DNA of 64,000 nucleotides from Strigamia acuminata (Eukaryota > Arthropoda > Chilopoda > Geophilomorpha > Linotaeniidae): contig OX442314.1 in assembly GCA_949358305.1 (NCBI GenBank), positions 44,462,581-44,526,580 of the forward strand, read 5' to 3'. Shown piece by piece: positions 54,739 to 64,000 of this stretch. Numbering within the stretch: the first letter of the stretch is position 1; the number at the start of each line of letters is the position of its first letter. Position numbers and translations under genes: made by a program. Below the pieces are notes generated by a model. The model had not been told where the DNA came from. It made no database searches and saw nothing but the letters and a program-made list of their open reading frames with translations.

Positions 54739-54903
54739 ATGAGAAATGATTGGAAGAAAGAAATTGAACGGGCCGTAAACAACGCTTCCGAGGATGACGA
54801 TGAAGATCAAGTGGAGTTGTTACAAATAGTCGTAAACAACGAAGAGGGAAATTGGGACGAACCCAATGAACCCGATGTCCAACCCGACGTAAGTAAAAAA
54901 TAG
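54739..54903 (+). CDS. Small acidic ORF with splice donor
   Basis: A 54-codon ORF, too short to stand out by length, starting MRNDWKKEIERAVNN and rich in Asp and Glu (SEDDDEDQVELL). A consensus donor GTAAGT at 54889-54894 lies in phase 0 near its end. It may be the first exon of a spliced subgenomic mRNA for the third ORF, as envelope mRNAs are made in errantiviruses. Function unknown. Confidence 0.45.
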   Translation: MRNDWKKEIERAVNNASEDDDEDQVELLQIVVNNEEGNWDEPNEPDVQPDVSKK

Positions 54904-55157
54904 AAAAAATTCAATTATCGATAATCAAAAATACGAAATAAGTTCGTGGACTGACCACGAACGAAGAAATAATTTAACTTTAAGTGACAAATTGTCAAAA
55001 TTAATCAAATACCGAAAGAAAAATTAACTTCAAGACACGTGGTCGAAAAGCACATGGCCGACCATGACGCCATCTTGTGTCAAACGAAATCATCTCTAAA
55101 TATTCTGACAAATTAATCAACGTGTAAATTAATCGACGTTTCTAATATATCCCTTGA
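54904..55157 (+). other. Putative intron/leader before ORF3
   Basis: AT-rich, with stops in all frames. The pyrimidine-rich part is weak. The only phase-0 acceptor I see is CCGAAG at 55206-55211, inside the open frame. Confidence 0.3.
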
Positions 55158-55169
55158 TATTTTAATATT

Positions 55170-57863
55170 TTGGACGGATATCGCACTACGTGGGGACAAA
55201 TCGACCCGAAGCGAGTTTCAGCCGGCAGCCTATGGCGCGAGGCTATCCCCATACTTTTCCGCCAAGCGCTTGAAGAATCAGTCGACTTCGAACCATGGAA
55301 GATTCGCCTATTATTGTCTCGTGCGATCAGCCGCTACTGGTCCAGCCAGCAAACGTTGATCCACTACATGCCACGCCAATACCAGGCAGCATTACGGGCA
55401 GTTATCTCAAGAAACATGGACCCGCCAGCGCCAATCCCGAATCCACTAATCCGAGCCGCCTTCCCCGACGACCAGCGAGGATGGGATGTTTACGAACAGT
55501 GGCGCGACGCCGAAACAGATGAAGAAAAACACCAGATTCATATGGCGTATTACGAAGAGGTGAGACGAACCGCTCACGACGAGATTTTCGATTATCTACA
55601 GCCAGACGGGTACTCGACTGAGGAGATCAAGATTTGGCTCCAACAGATCCGAGACGATCGACCCGACCGCCCAGATTGGAGGCCGAGACACGGTTTTATT
55701 ACCTCGCAACGGGCGATGCACCAACTGCACTTTCTCGGCTTCTTCGGTCGCAAGCGCCAAAAGGCCGAAAAGCGGTTATCCAACGAGCACGATGAAGGAG
55801 GTTGCTCAGCAAAGAAACCGTGCCTGGACAAGCCAAGCACTTCTAACAGCTCACAAAGCAAGAAACCCGCCATAAAGAAACGCCTGGCCAAACCAAGCGC
55901 TTTCTCTCGCCTCGGAAGAACGGAGAACCCGCAAACATCGCGACGTCAACCCAGGGACGCCCCGTCGACCAGCCGAAGAAGAGAAATTGTTCGCGATCGT
56001 CCAGATCACCAAGAAGATCGACGCAGACGCGACAAGAACCAAGAAAATTGGGATGATTACCGAAGAAATTACTTCCGACGGCGAGAGGAGAACAAAGAGT
56101 CTTGGAACAGACACCGAGAAGAATTCCTACGCGAACGAGATGAGAAAGCTAGACGCGAAAGAGAGAACCTCCGTCAACAAGATGAACGAAGAAGGACGGG
56201 ATCAGAAAATCGCGCACGTTCCTGGAAAGCGTATCGTGAAGAGGAAATACGACAGCGAGATAGGAGACGCTGCGAAGACATCAAATCAATTCGGGACAGT
56301 CCCGAACCAATGAAGATCGACGACGAAGTAATTATCGACGAGGTCCCCGAACAGAAGAAGATGTATACTCAGGCGGATCTCCTCGCAGTGATCATGGAAT
56401 ATCAGCAGAGGCAGCCGAAACCGATTTACCGCCCGACTCCCTCTACTGTCTCGAGTCTAGAAACGGCACCAAGTGCTTTCATCAAGCCGGAACTCTCGCA
56501 GACGAGAAGCGTAACATCCAGCGTCAGCCTCCCAAGCGCCTTTCGCAAGAAAGTAATAATCGGCGCACCGACACTGAGTTCTGAAGAACAACTCAAACAT
56601 CGAGAAGCTCGCTTTGGACCAGCCAAAGTCGAACCTCTCCCAACTATCCCCGAAGCTTCAACTTCAACGAGAACTCCAATTGTTTGGGACAAGCCCGAAC
56701 CGGAAAAATCAAGACGTCTGGTCAGATCTGTGCTTCAGCCAACGACATCCACGGGACCCAATCCGATGTTGCCAGCCCCAGCAGTCATCCAAGCCTCTAC
56801 TCCAATCAACCCTTCGGAGGTAACGTTGCAACAATTTCTGGATGTAACAACCGTGGAGCAAGCTAGAGCGCTTGTGTGTGAAATGGACTCCTACCAACAA
56901 AACGTAATCCAAAACGTCATTACGAATCTTCAGCGGATCTCGATTGAATATACCCAGAATAAGAGTCGGGATCACCCAAACTGGAACACGAGGATCGTGG
57001 TTGCCATCACCGACCTGATGTCGATTTTGCTGGCCGCCGCCACCTTCCGAAACGCACGTGTTGCTGTGGCAGCCTGGATCGTAGTGGCCCACGAAGGTTT
57101 CCAAGTCCCGCCGGCTCTCGTAGATAGCTGGACACGCCTAGTGCCCTCAGCAGCGGTAATTCGAGCCCAAATGGTGGCCCAGGACCCGGACCCAGAGGCC
57201 TCCTACCAGAACGTTCGAGCGATCATCCAACACCCGCTCCCGTCACCCTCGGTGGCCACACCAGCCGTGGAAACTCCGGCTCCCAGGGATCCGACGCCTC
57301 CTCCTCCGCCTCCGCCGAAGGAAAATAGACCTTCCGAGCCACTGGCCGAACCAGTCTCGCTCAAAAGGAAGGAAACAAAAGGAAAAATGCTCCGCCCAAA
57401 ATCGAGCATGAAGGTTTCAAAGACGGCAGAACCTCAGATCGCCGCCAGACTCCGGATGTACTTCCCGGGGTTGTCCTTGACGAAGGACACTGAAACAAAA
57501 TTACTCCAAACCCCAGACCGTGGCTATTCTCTTTATGTCTGGATGAAGAATGCTATCGAAGCCGGAGCCGGAGGCGATCGCTTCATCCAACATCAACGAC
57601 TGCTCCGAGCTCATCGCGCGCCAACCAGCATTGCCGAAGCCCAAAGAATTCATCACACCAATCAGGGGATGTCGCCCTTTTTGCCGCCGATTTGGGCCCA
57701 CGAACGAACAGGGAATCCGCTGGAAGCGCCAGGTCACTTACGTTTCTACTTGAACGAGAGCGAAGATCCCTCGGACTACTCTTCAAGATTGACCACACCT
57801 CCCAACCTGGACGAACCAAGTTCGGAAGATAAGCCAAGTTACGCCGATAACTTGAAGAAATAA
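55170..57863 (+). CDS. Gypsy third ORF, unknown function, not envelope-like
   Basis: 897 open codons beginning with TTG; the first in-frame ATG is at 55368 (residue 67), so the true start is unclear and may come from splicing. Domains by eye: an N-terminal folded, Trp-rich part (about 1-190); a long basic and acidic, probably helical section (about 250-375, with RRREENKESWNRHREEFLRERD-type repeats in short form); S/T/P-rich linkers; a hydrophobic, helical part (about 545-665); a PPPPPP tract near 712; and a C-terminal domain (about 759-873) shared with the H2B-tail fusion gene at 33 kb. No signal peptide, membrane helix or furin-like site is seen, so it is not a normal envelope. It might bind RNA, DNA or chromatin; this is a guess. 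Confidence 0.8.
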   Translation: MDGYRTTWGQIDPKRVSAGSLWREAIPILFRQALEESVDFEPWKIRLLLSRAISRYWSSQQTLIHYMPRQYQAALRAVISRNMDPPAPIPNPLIRAAFPDDQRGWDVYEQWRDAETDEEKHQIHMAYYEEVRRTAHDEIFDYLQPDGYSTEEIKIWLQQIRDDRPDRPDWRPRHGFITSQRAMHQLHFLGFFGRKRQKAEKRLSNEHDEGGCSAKKPCLDKPSTSNSSQSKKPAIKKRLAKPSAFSRLGRTENPQTSRRQPRDAPSTSRRREIVRDRPDHQEDRRRRDKNQENWDDYRRNYFRRREENKESWNRHREEFLRERDEKARRERENLRQQDERRRTGSENRARSWKAYREEEIRQRDRRRCEDIKSIRDSPEPMKIDDEVIIDEVPEQKKMYTQADLLAVIMEYQQRQPKPIYRPTPSTVSSLETAPSAFIKPELSQTRSVTSSVSLPSAFRKKVIIGAPTLSSEEQLKHREARFGPAKVEPLPTIPEASTSTRTPIVWDKPEPEKSRRLVRSVLQPTTSTGPNPMLPAPAVIQASTPINPSEVTLQQFLDVTTVEQARALVCEMDSYQQNVIQNVITNLQRISIEYTQNKSRDHPNWNTRIVVAITDLMSILLAAATFRNARVAVAAWIVVAHEGFQVPPALVDSWTRLVPSAAVIRAQMVAQDPDPEASYQNVRAIIQHPLPSPSVATPAVETPAPRDPTPPPPPPPKENRPSEPLAEPVSLKRKETKGKMLRPKSSMKVSKTAEPQIAARLRMYFPGLSLTKDTETKLLQTPDRGYSLYVWMKNAIEAGAGGDRFIQHQRLLRAHRAPTSIAEAQRIHHTNQGMSPFLPPIWAHERTGNPLEAPGHLRFYLNESEDPSDYSSRLTTPPNLDEPSSEDKPSYADNLKK

Positions 57864-58053
57864 TTAATTACAAATTCGTAACGAGAAGACTGTCTTCTCT
57901 AAAAAACCCTGAAATTATTTATGTATCAATTTCAAGAATGTAAAATATTTTGTTCATCATTCATCCTCATTTAATAAAAAGATTATTTATGATTAAATAT
58001 TGTTCCACCTTTATTTTAAAGGGGCCCCGATGATTTATTCTCGGGGAGGGACG

Positions 58054-58684
58054 TGTGGTGATTCGGCATCACCTGAAGAAGTAATTAGCGACGATTATCA
58101 TGTTATTAATTCTCGCCACTAGAGCGCGCTAGAAATACCGACTAGACTGACTAGTCTCGTGTTTCTGCGAACCTGCATAATCAGAAGGATTTGCATATGA
58201 CGTCATTTCCGGTTAATATATAACGCCAACGCTTGACCGGAAACGACACTACAGTTTTACCAATTTCAGCAAGAGCACCATCTACCTCACCTTTCAGGCC
58301 GTTTCACGGATTGATCGAGGACCGGTGCCCGCTGATCATTTTCAACTGTACAACAGCCACATTTATTTAGCGTAGCCAATCTACGCTAGAATAAATATCC
58401 AAACGACATTCGTTTAATTCGCACGAGAAAGCGAATTCTCGCGTGTTCATAATAACACGTGGAAACAACCCTAGACAACAACCAGACCACGCGTAGGACT
58501 AAACAATTGGATCCGCCATTGTTTAGCGGCAACTCGTATTCGCAGCCGAATCCGAGGACCACCGTAGGAATCACCTTAACCTATATTGTATTAGTAAGCG
58601 TGTTTTAATAAAGCAGTATTTGAAGTATATTGTATTCCCGAGTGTATTATTTATTATCTTTAACCGCAAAGTCGAATCACGACA
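58054..58684 (+). repeat. Gypsy 3' LTR
   Basis: 631 bp, one difference from the 5' LTR. Preceded by the purine tract GGGGAGGGA. Confidence 0.93.
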
Positions 58685-58688
58685 CACG

Positions 58689-59034
58689 TTATGTTGCAGT
58701 TCCGCAATTGAAGAAAACTCAAAAACAACTCCTGATAATCACTAGCTGCATTCAAAAACAAAAATATTTTGTGTTTTACATAAATTTTAAACCAAAAATG
58801 ACATCATTTCCTGTTTAAACCCATGTTAAAACTTAAAATACACTTAAACTAAAATTGTTAGTTTAATTATTGAATGCTGCTAGTGTAATGGTAAAATTCT
58901 ACACAATTATACAAATAAAATCGTTTGTGTTCATGAATTAATGTAAATTGAAATTATAAATGACAATTTATATACACAATTTTATAGTAAAGTGATTGAT
59001 TATGTTAACTTAAAGTACTGTAAAGGTGCAAAAA
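58689..59034. other. Intergenic right of the Gypsy element
   Basis: AT-rich; no repeat or gene noticed. It begins GTTATGTTGCAG, acceptor-like, and may be an interrupted intron end. Confidence 0.35.
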
Positions 59035-59800
59035 TTAAACTTTAGCCTCCAGTTTAGTTATGACAATATTAAAATCCATATCTTTTTGTAACTGGATAAA
59101 ACTTTCCTTGCTGCTATCAACAACAAGCTTTATCCATTCAGGAACCAGTTCTAACAGTCGTTTAATGTGCACATCTATTATTGCGCACGACAACCCTGTC
59201 CCAAGACTGTGTGCGACATTCTCTTCGACTTTCTCAAGCGGCATTGTCCTTTTTTTTTTCAATGTTAAAATAAGATTTGATAATTGAAGCTATCTCCGGC
59301 AACTTATCCCGGCATTCTTCAGCTGGCATTGCTAATTGCACATGCAATTTCTTAGCTAATTCCTTCGCCCTAATCTTGTCGATCAAAGCTTGCGGGATTC
59401 CCTTTAACGCCGGATTCGGCTTCTCTTCTGCGACACTTGGCCGAGACAACATCTTGCTCACATTTTCAAACTTTTCGCCAAACCTTCCTCTGCCAATTTC
59501 AATAACTTCCGCTGCCGTTTGATATTTTGCTTTCATGGGCAGTTGTGGCAATTCTGCCAGAGGAACATCGGGAATTTCGTCAACGTTAAACTTCTCGTGC
59601 CAACTAATCACTCGGGTCTTGTCTACAGTCACCAGAGGATTTATCCTTTGAAGAAATGCGTGATGATGATCTCTGACCACATCCAAAAGCCGTTCTTGAA
59701 ATTTATTTCTCCTTTCGAGTAATAACGCGCAATTAAGTTTGTTTTCATTCAGAGGCAAACGGGGGGGAATTTCCCACGTCACCCATGGGTTTAATCCAAC
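59035..59800 (-). pseudogene. Cdt1 fragment, copy C (longest)
   Basis: On the minus strand the 5' part (59800 to about 59240) includes LLDVVRDHHHAFLQRINPL, ISWHEKFNVDEIPDVP and LKGIPQALIDKIRAKE, and the 3' part (59262-59035) the C-terminal winged-helix domain (LLELVPEWIKLVVDSSKE). Both match animal Cdt1, the MCM-loading factor inhibited by geminin. The two parts are in different frames, shifted at a run of ten A near 59252-59261. The N-terminal half is missing, cut near 59770-59800 by repeat F. No introns remain. It is a broken copy, though the A-run shift could be a sequencing error. Confidence 0.85.
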
Positions 59801-60020
59801 AACCGAACAAGCTGGAGTCCCAAGTCTGTTATACACATGAGTATGTGTCCCACCCCAGGGAAACTAGTCCCTGAGCTGCATCCACCTCTTTTGCTCGATC
59901 AAAAATGATTAATCTTTCTCAGTCTGCTGATTTTATCTACTGCTAGTGTTTTTTTTATTTCTGTCTTTCCTTTTTTAAATTTTAAACTTTATTTTTTTAT
60001 TATTGTTTTTGTCCCGAGTC
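59780..60020 (+). repeat. Repeat F/R1, copy 4
   Basis: AGTCCCAAGTCTGTTATACAC ... CACCCCAGGGAAACTAGTCCC ... TTGTCCCGAGTCTGTTAC, the same unit as 19660-19900 and 22660-22860, here joined to the 5' break of Cdt1 copy C. Confidence 0.6.
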
Positions 60021-60029
60021 TGTTACAGG

Positions 60030-60290
60030 GAGATTGAATTAATATTGAATACTAAAAAGTTGTAAAAACATTAGTTTTTATCTGAAGCATGTGCATTTAT
60101 GATCAAGTGGTGTGTTGTGCTACAAGAGTTCTGCTGTGCTACAAGTGCTGTGTTGTGTTTCAAGTGCTGTTCTACTACAGCGGATATGAGTTGCAAATAC
60201 ATCAAAAGGTAGGATGATGTTTGGTCTAGTGTAAAACGTGTCGCTACGATAGGACAAGGCGTCGATAAAACGACACGTCGCTACTGTCGT
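60030..60290 (+). repeat. G-segment, block C
   Basis: Nearly the same as 22990-23280. It contains repeated GTGCTACAAG and GTGTTGTG words. Confidence 0.65.
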
Positions 60291-60559
60291 GTCTTTTTAA
60301 ATATGTTATTGTATTATGCCACTAGATGGCGCTGTAACTATTTTTGTTTTTTGCGTTCACTTATAAAAGTGAACTAGTTCGCGATCTTAGTTCGCAAACT
60401 AACGAACTTAGTTCGATAAAACACTGAATAAAGTAGTCAATCAAATAACTAACTAATCACGTTCTCTCCAGACTCACACAATCAAACATCTTGGCACACC
60501 ACACAGCAACCAACCCGTCGCACACAGTTATTAATGACTTTTTTTCTTTTCTTTTATAG
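60291..60559 (+). repeat. Segment shared with 690-812, with hAT-like words
   Basis: 60360-60415 has GTGAACTAGTTCGCGATCTTAGTTCGC, which resembles the hAT subterminal repeats at 33993. 60420-60559 matches 690-812 and ends in a good polypyrimidine tract and TATAG acceptor. Confidence 0.5.
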
Positions 60560-60955
60560 GATGTAATCCACGGCGAGTTTTGTTTAGATGAGCTATTTGC
60601 ATCCAAACGTGTTCGCCGAAGTCCTCAAATTTACAAGAAGGAAAAATCAGACAAACAAAAGGAAGTTTATCATAACATTCCCAGCATTAGCCGATCGAAA
60701 TCGGTGTTAGTAACATTCGTTAAGGAGATTATGCTGCAGAAGCAAGTAAGAAGTGAAAACGAAATTTGTTAACTAAAATTAAAAACTACTCTTTTCTCTA
60801 GGCGAAGGAAATCCGTTACCCGGTCAACTTAAAACAGTTTCCCGATTATTTGATGTTCGTCGACAATTTTATTTGTCTGCAGCAAATTGCTCAAAAATGC
60901 GTGGGAAACATTTACACATCAAGACAGGAATTATTCAATGATTTTGTCGGCTGCG
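60560..60955 (+). pseudogene. Two exons of an unrecognised gene, possibly bromodomain-like
   Basis: Exon 1 is 60560-60745 (62 codons, acceptor TTTTATAG, donor CAA|GTAAGAAG). Exon 2 starts at 60801 after TTTCTCTAG in the same phase and stays open to about 60955, where the duplicated TE block cuts in. Codons are regular and there is no stop. Exon 1 reads GEFCLDELFASKRVRRSPQ and exon 2 YPVNLKQFPDYLMFVDNF, then LQQIAQKCVGNIYTSRQELF. The second faintly resembles the helix C region of bromodomains (FPDY ... LQxIxxK ... Y-x-S), but the usual Asn is not reached. A nuclear, chromatin-related protein is possible; I cannot name it. Confidence 0.4.
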
Positions 60956-61379
60956 GGAGGATGTTTATAGTAGTAAATAAGCCTATTTAGTGTTAGAGCA
61001 ACACAACTGTTGTCATGGCAATTTATGCTTTTATGAGAATTTCTATCAATTTACTGTTATTTTTAATTTTTTATCTTGCTTGTTGTTTTTCTATTTTCAT
61101 GTAATTATTTCTCTTTTTGGCTCTGTTAATTCTTGATTTCGTTGTTGGTTATTTATTTTCTGTTATTTCTGATTCCCATGTTAATGCTAATAATGATTTG
61201 CCATATCATTAAGTGCTATTATTATTCTTAAGTTTTCTTTGTTGACGAATTATGCATTATTAAATCAGTGCAGACATAGATTTCTCTGGGAGCAGTTTTG
61301 TTTTCTTTGTCTCTTCCCATGTCCATGTGGCCCTGGACCACTCCCTCCGAGGTTGCCATCGGTCAACTAAGTCACCTTT

Positions 61380-61700
61380 GGTGGCGGGTCAGACTGGGGT
61401 ACGCGTTGGTGCAACCAAGCTCGTCCCGCACCTCTTCTGCCACTACTCTTGACCAGGACAAGGCATTGACCATCCTCCACAAATGTGTTTCTGCACAGAT
61501 GTTGCCTTCTGTCAAACATCCTTGCCGAATGCTGTTGGAACAAATCATTAAAAAGTTCAACGAATCAACTTTGAGTCTCAATACGTTTGTGTTCCGAACA
61601 ACTCGAGAAAGGAAACTGATTTCACCAAACGACGAGTGCTGAGTGAAATGGCCAGCATTTTTGACCAGCACACAACGTTAGGAGAGCCAGGGAGTACGTG
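61380..61700 (+). pseudogene. LTR-retrotransposon pol fragment, copy C
   Basis: Counterpart of 24360-24680 with a frameshift before the RVLSEMASIF-type motif, and 5' differences such as CACCTTTGGTGG for ACGTGTGGTGG. Confidence 0.5.
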
Positions 61701-61734
61701 GTAAAAACCACCCCACAGCTTGAAGTGCCCTTAA

Positions 61735-61960
61735 CCTCAAGTTCTACGAGTTGAGCAAGCCAGCTGTCATTGTCACGGATGCATCCCCTGTAGGCAGTTC
61801 TTCCCCAGCCAGATCAGGATGGCCGCGAGTGGCCGGTCGCGTTCACATCCAGATCGCTTTCCTCAGCTGAGCGTAATTACGCTCAGATTGATACGGAAGC
61901 CTTGTCCATTGTCTTTGCAGTGAAGAAATATAATTTTGTGCATCAAGTTTTTTAGATGGA
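61735..61960 (+). pseudogene. Gypsy RNase H fragment, copy C
   Basis: Counterpart of 24710-24935, carrying VIVTDASPVG and IDTEALSIVFAVKK in separated frames. Confidence 0.7.
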
Positions 61961-62384
61961 TAAAATTCTGAATTCCATCAACACAATCTTAGTCAAATTG
62001 GAGACTGAATGGCTTCGACGCCGAAGTTTAATGCCTGACAACCTATGGGAACCGACAGACCCATCATTTATCGTGTGGGAGAATTTTTATACGGAAATCA
62101 ACGCGATATAGCAGAAAACCTACAGATTATGCAATTACGGGATTTCCAACGCCACATTTCTTTTTTTTGCAATTCGTTTTTGGAAGGAACGGTTCACATT
62201 GAGTAGTAAGTCATCAAAATTATGTTATTTTAATTGTTATTTCCAATATTTTTTTTTAATTTCAGATGTGCACAAGTGAGGGGGATGTGGAATGACAATT
62301 AGAACTAGATTAGAACTAGATTTCAACATTAACAGCGTAGAAATTGTGACATTGTCCCGGTTATGGGAACTTAATCTCTTTGGT

Positions 62385-62990
62385 AAGTTTTATTTATTCC
62401 ATCTATTTACTTATTTATTTATTTATTTAATTTTTGTTTTTAGTCCAATCTTGGTGAGTTGCAGGGAGCCTGACGGTCATCGTCACAACCATCATATTTT
62501 ACATTACGTTTATACATCTAGCTTAATTAAAAGAGCGCATTCTCTTTGCCCACTGTTTATCCCCTTTCATCTCTGCCCTTGGGTCATGAAATTTCTCATG
62601 CACTCAAGTACCTGTCAGCGTAAAATGTTTCCTATGTCTTTGTAAAACCCTTAGAGGCCTTGTTTTAGCGCTCACTGCTGTGATCTCTGCATATACTTAT
62701 ATATTTTCGTGTAGGGAATAATTAAACCTATTCATTACTGGTACTTTAATAAATCACATCATAGTATATTTATGAATACTTATGTTTGGCTCATTTATTC
62801 ACATATTTAATCTTATATCTGTCTATCAATTTCAACTGTCGTTATTAAGAAGTCAGATTGTTATTTACACATATTTATTCAATTGTTATACTTTTTTTTT
62901 TATCTTTTTATGGCTAAGGCTGTGCACTGTCACCCCTCAAGTGACATACCTGGACCGGAGTGACCATCCTGTCACTTCGAAACCCCCGTA
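62385..62990 (+). repeat. Non-coding repeat N, copy C
   Basis: Counterpart of 25360-25985 with only a few changes. Confidence 0.7.
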
Positions 62991-63828
62991 TTTGCGATTT
63001 TGTTGTTTAATTATTAGAGGGAGACCTTTATGTTGAGAGGATTTCAGCTGATCTTGGCGATACTTACGAAGAAATTCATAAATTTACTTTATGCTTGCGG
63101 CACTTGCGATTGGTGATACAAACTGAAAAATTTTTTTGTCTACGCCGGGTTGAGTAGGTTAAAATTGTTTTCATTTCATCGTAAATTAGCACACACACCC
63201 ACAAACATTCACGTCGAGTTAAATAAAAGCTCTGCTCACTAAACGATGCCAACATACTCAAACGGCACCAGTCACTCGTTACCATATCCATGGTAACCAG
63301 TCTGTGTTTGCACATGGTGGCGCGCATCACTTGATTTTTACGACATGTTCAATTCACGTGTTTCGCCTCCACTTTCTTTTTTAATTTTTAGTAACCATAA
63401 AATATCCTTACCCGCCGTTCGGAATGAAGAGCAGAAAGGAGTGCACGAAGGTAATAGTTTTACCAGGAGGAAGAATCAACAAGTTTTGATGAGATTTTGC
63501 TATTCATAGAGGGAGACCTTTATGTTGAGAGCATTTCAGCTGAAATCGTTTTCTGGAATGATTGCGTACATTGAATAACTTTTAACCAATGGCGTGATGC
63601 AAGGTCCGACACTCGCCGGAAGCAGATTTATGATTAATACAGAGACCAATTAATAAGGTCGGCACCGGCAGCAGCAGAGATTGCGCTTTCACGAGAGGAG
63701 ATGACCGCTGAAGACACACAAGTGGTTCAAGCGCATCAGGCTCGTCGAGATCACGCCACATTGGCGGCCGAGAATGGGAATAATCACATACCAGGCAGTC
63801 AGGTGGCAGCTGCATCACCTGGGGATGC

Positions 63829-64000
63829 TTGGCCCCAGAAATTATAAATATTGTTGTAAAATACACAAATCAACAAGGGGAACGAATTATTCAAAAGCTA
63901 AACCAAGCTGATCAAACGTCTAAACGGAATTGGCAAGCGGTTGATGCCACTGAAATAAATGCAACAATTGGCATTTTACTTTTGGCTGGACCTTTTAAGG
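63829..64000 (+). pseudogene. piggyBac transposase fragment, copy C (runs off the window)
   Basis: Counterpart of 26805-26976, same reading frame (PEIINIVVKYTNQQ ...), cut by the end of the window. Its continuation would show whether the P piece and H2B also follow here. Confidence 0.6.

Larger units (their letters stand above)
46871..58684 (+). mobile_element. Ty3/Gypsy LTR retrotransposon, young, with extra ORFs
   Basis: 11,814 bp with two 631-bp LTRs that differ at one position by eye (T at 47417, G at 58600) and a 4-bp target duplication CACG (46867-46870, 58685-58688). Order: LTR, primer site, gag (one frameshift), pol (protease-RT-RNase H-integrase), a small acidic ORF, a long third ORF, polypurine tract (GGGGAGGGA near 58043-58051), LTR. 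The RT-RNase H-integrase order defines Ty3/Gypsy. The third ORF sits where errantiviruses have an envelope gene but has no signal peptide or membrane helix. Confidence 0.95.
60957..64000 (+). repeat. Segmental duplication, copy C (pairs with 23943-26976)
   Basis: Same order and orientation as copy A to the window end. Long stretches in 61755-64000 match 24730-26976 with only occasional differences (for example ATTCTG/ATTCTA at 61967, GGTCGG/GGCCGG at 63657, CACGAGAGG/CACGTGAGG). The first 750 bases are clearly more diverged. Confidence 0.85.

Noticed and set aside
55170-57863. Envelope gene of an errantivirus
   Set aside because: Position fits, but there is no signal peptide, membrane helix, cleavage site or cysteine pattern.
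1-64000. CRISPR arrays, operons, riboswitches and bacterial insertion sequences
   Set aside because: The sequence is clearly eukaryotic (introns, TATA and AATAAA signals, LTR elements), and no regularly spaced short repeats with unique spacers occur.

Overview
The window looks like a transposon-rich stretch of an invertebrate nuclear genome, most likely an arthropod or other ecdysozoan. The reasons are short GT-AG introns, TATA-box genes with AATAAA signals, a 14-exon ABCG23/ABCH-type transporter, BEL/Pao and Ty3/Gypsy LTR elements, and remnants of P, piggyBac, PIF/Harbinger, hAT and CMC/EnSpm DNA transposons. I cannot name the species, and there is nothing prokaryotic here. || Layout. 1-5100: dispersed repeats, including a degraded superfamily-3 (SF3) helicase repeat. 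5127-8946: an intact half-size ABC transporter, the best host gene in the window, followed by a histone H2B scrap joined to a leucine-rich-repeat fragment. 10858-18519: a disabled BEL/Pao element on the minus strand (BEL-1), broken by one in-frame stop and by a 1156-bp CMC/EnSpm-like insertion that carries a tRNA-like segment. 18520-33600: two copies (A and B) of a block that runs from Cdt1 fragments through transposon remnants to an H2B gene. In copy A the H2B is complete (29079-29456). In copy B the H2B tail is fused in frame to a domain also found in a Gypsy third ORF (33016-33600). 33965-34868: hAT remnant. 35744-41899: a very young BEL/Pao element (BEL-2) with 578-bp LTRs that look identical, a 5-bp target duplication and one 1649-residue ORF lacking part of RNase H. 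42400-46850: helicase repeat copies, a small TATA-promoter gene and an intronless RPB7 gene. 46871-58684: a young 11.8-kb Ty3/Gypsy element with gag, pol, a small acidic ORF and an unusual 897-residue third ORF. 59035-64000: copy C of the Cdt1-led block, nearly identical over about 3 kb to 23.9-27.0 kb and running off the window. || How the parts relate. The host genes with a clear role are the ABC transporter (membrane transport), RPB7 (RNA polymerase II) and the H2B variant (chromatin). Most other sequence is mobile. The most striking object is the H2B-tail fusion ORF: it keeps the H2B promoter and N-terminal tail but replaces the histone fold with a domain of about 110 residues, whose only visible relative in the window is the C-terminus of the Gypsy third ORF. 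That domain, the SF3 helicase repeat family and a repeated hairpin element are the best candidates for undescribed biology. All homology calls come from reading motifs by eye. No database search was run.
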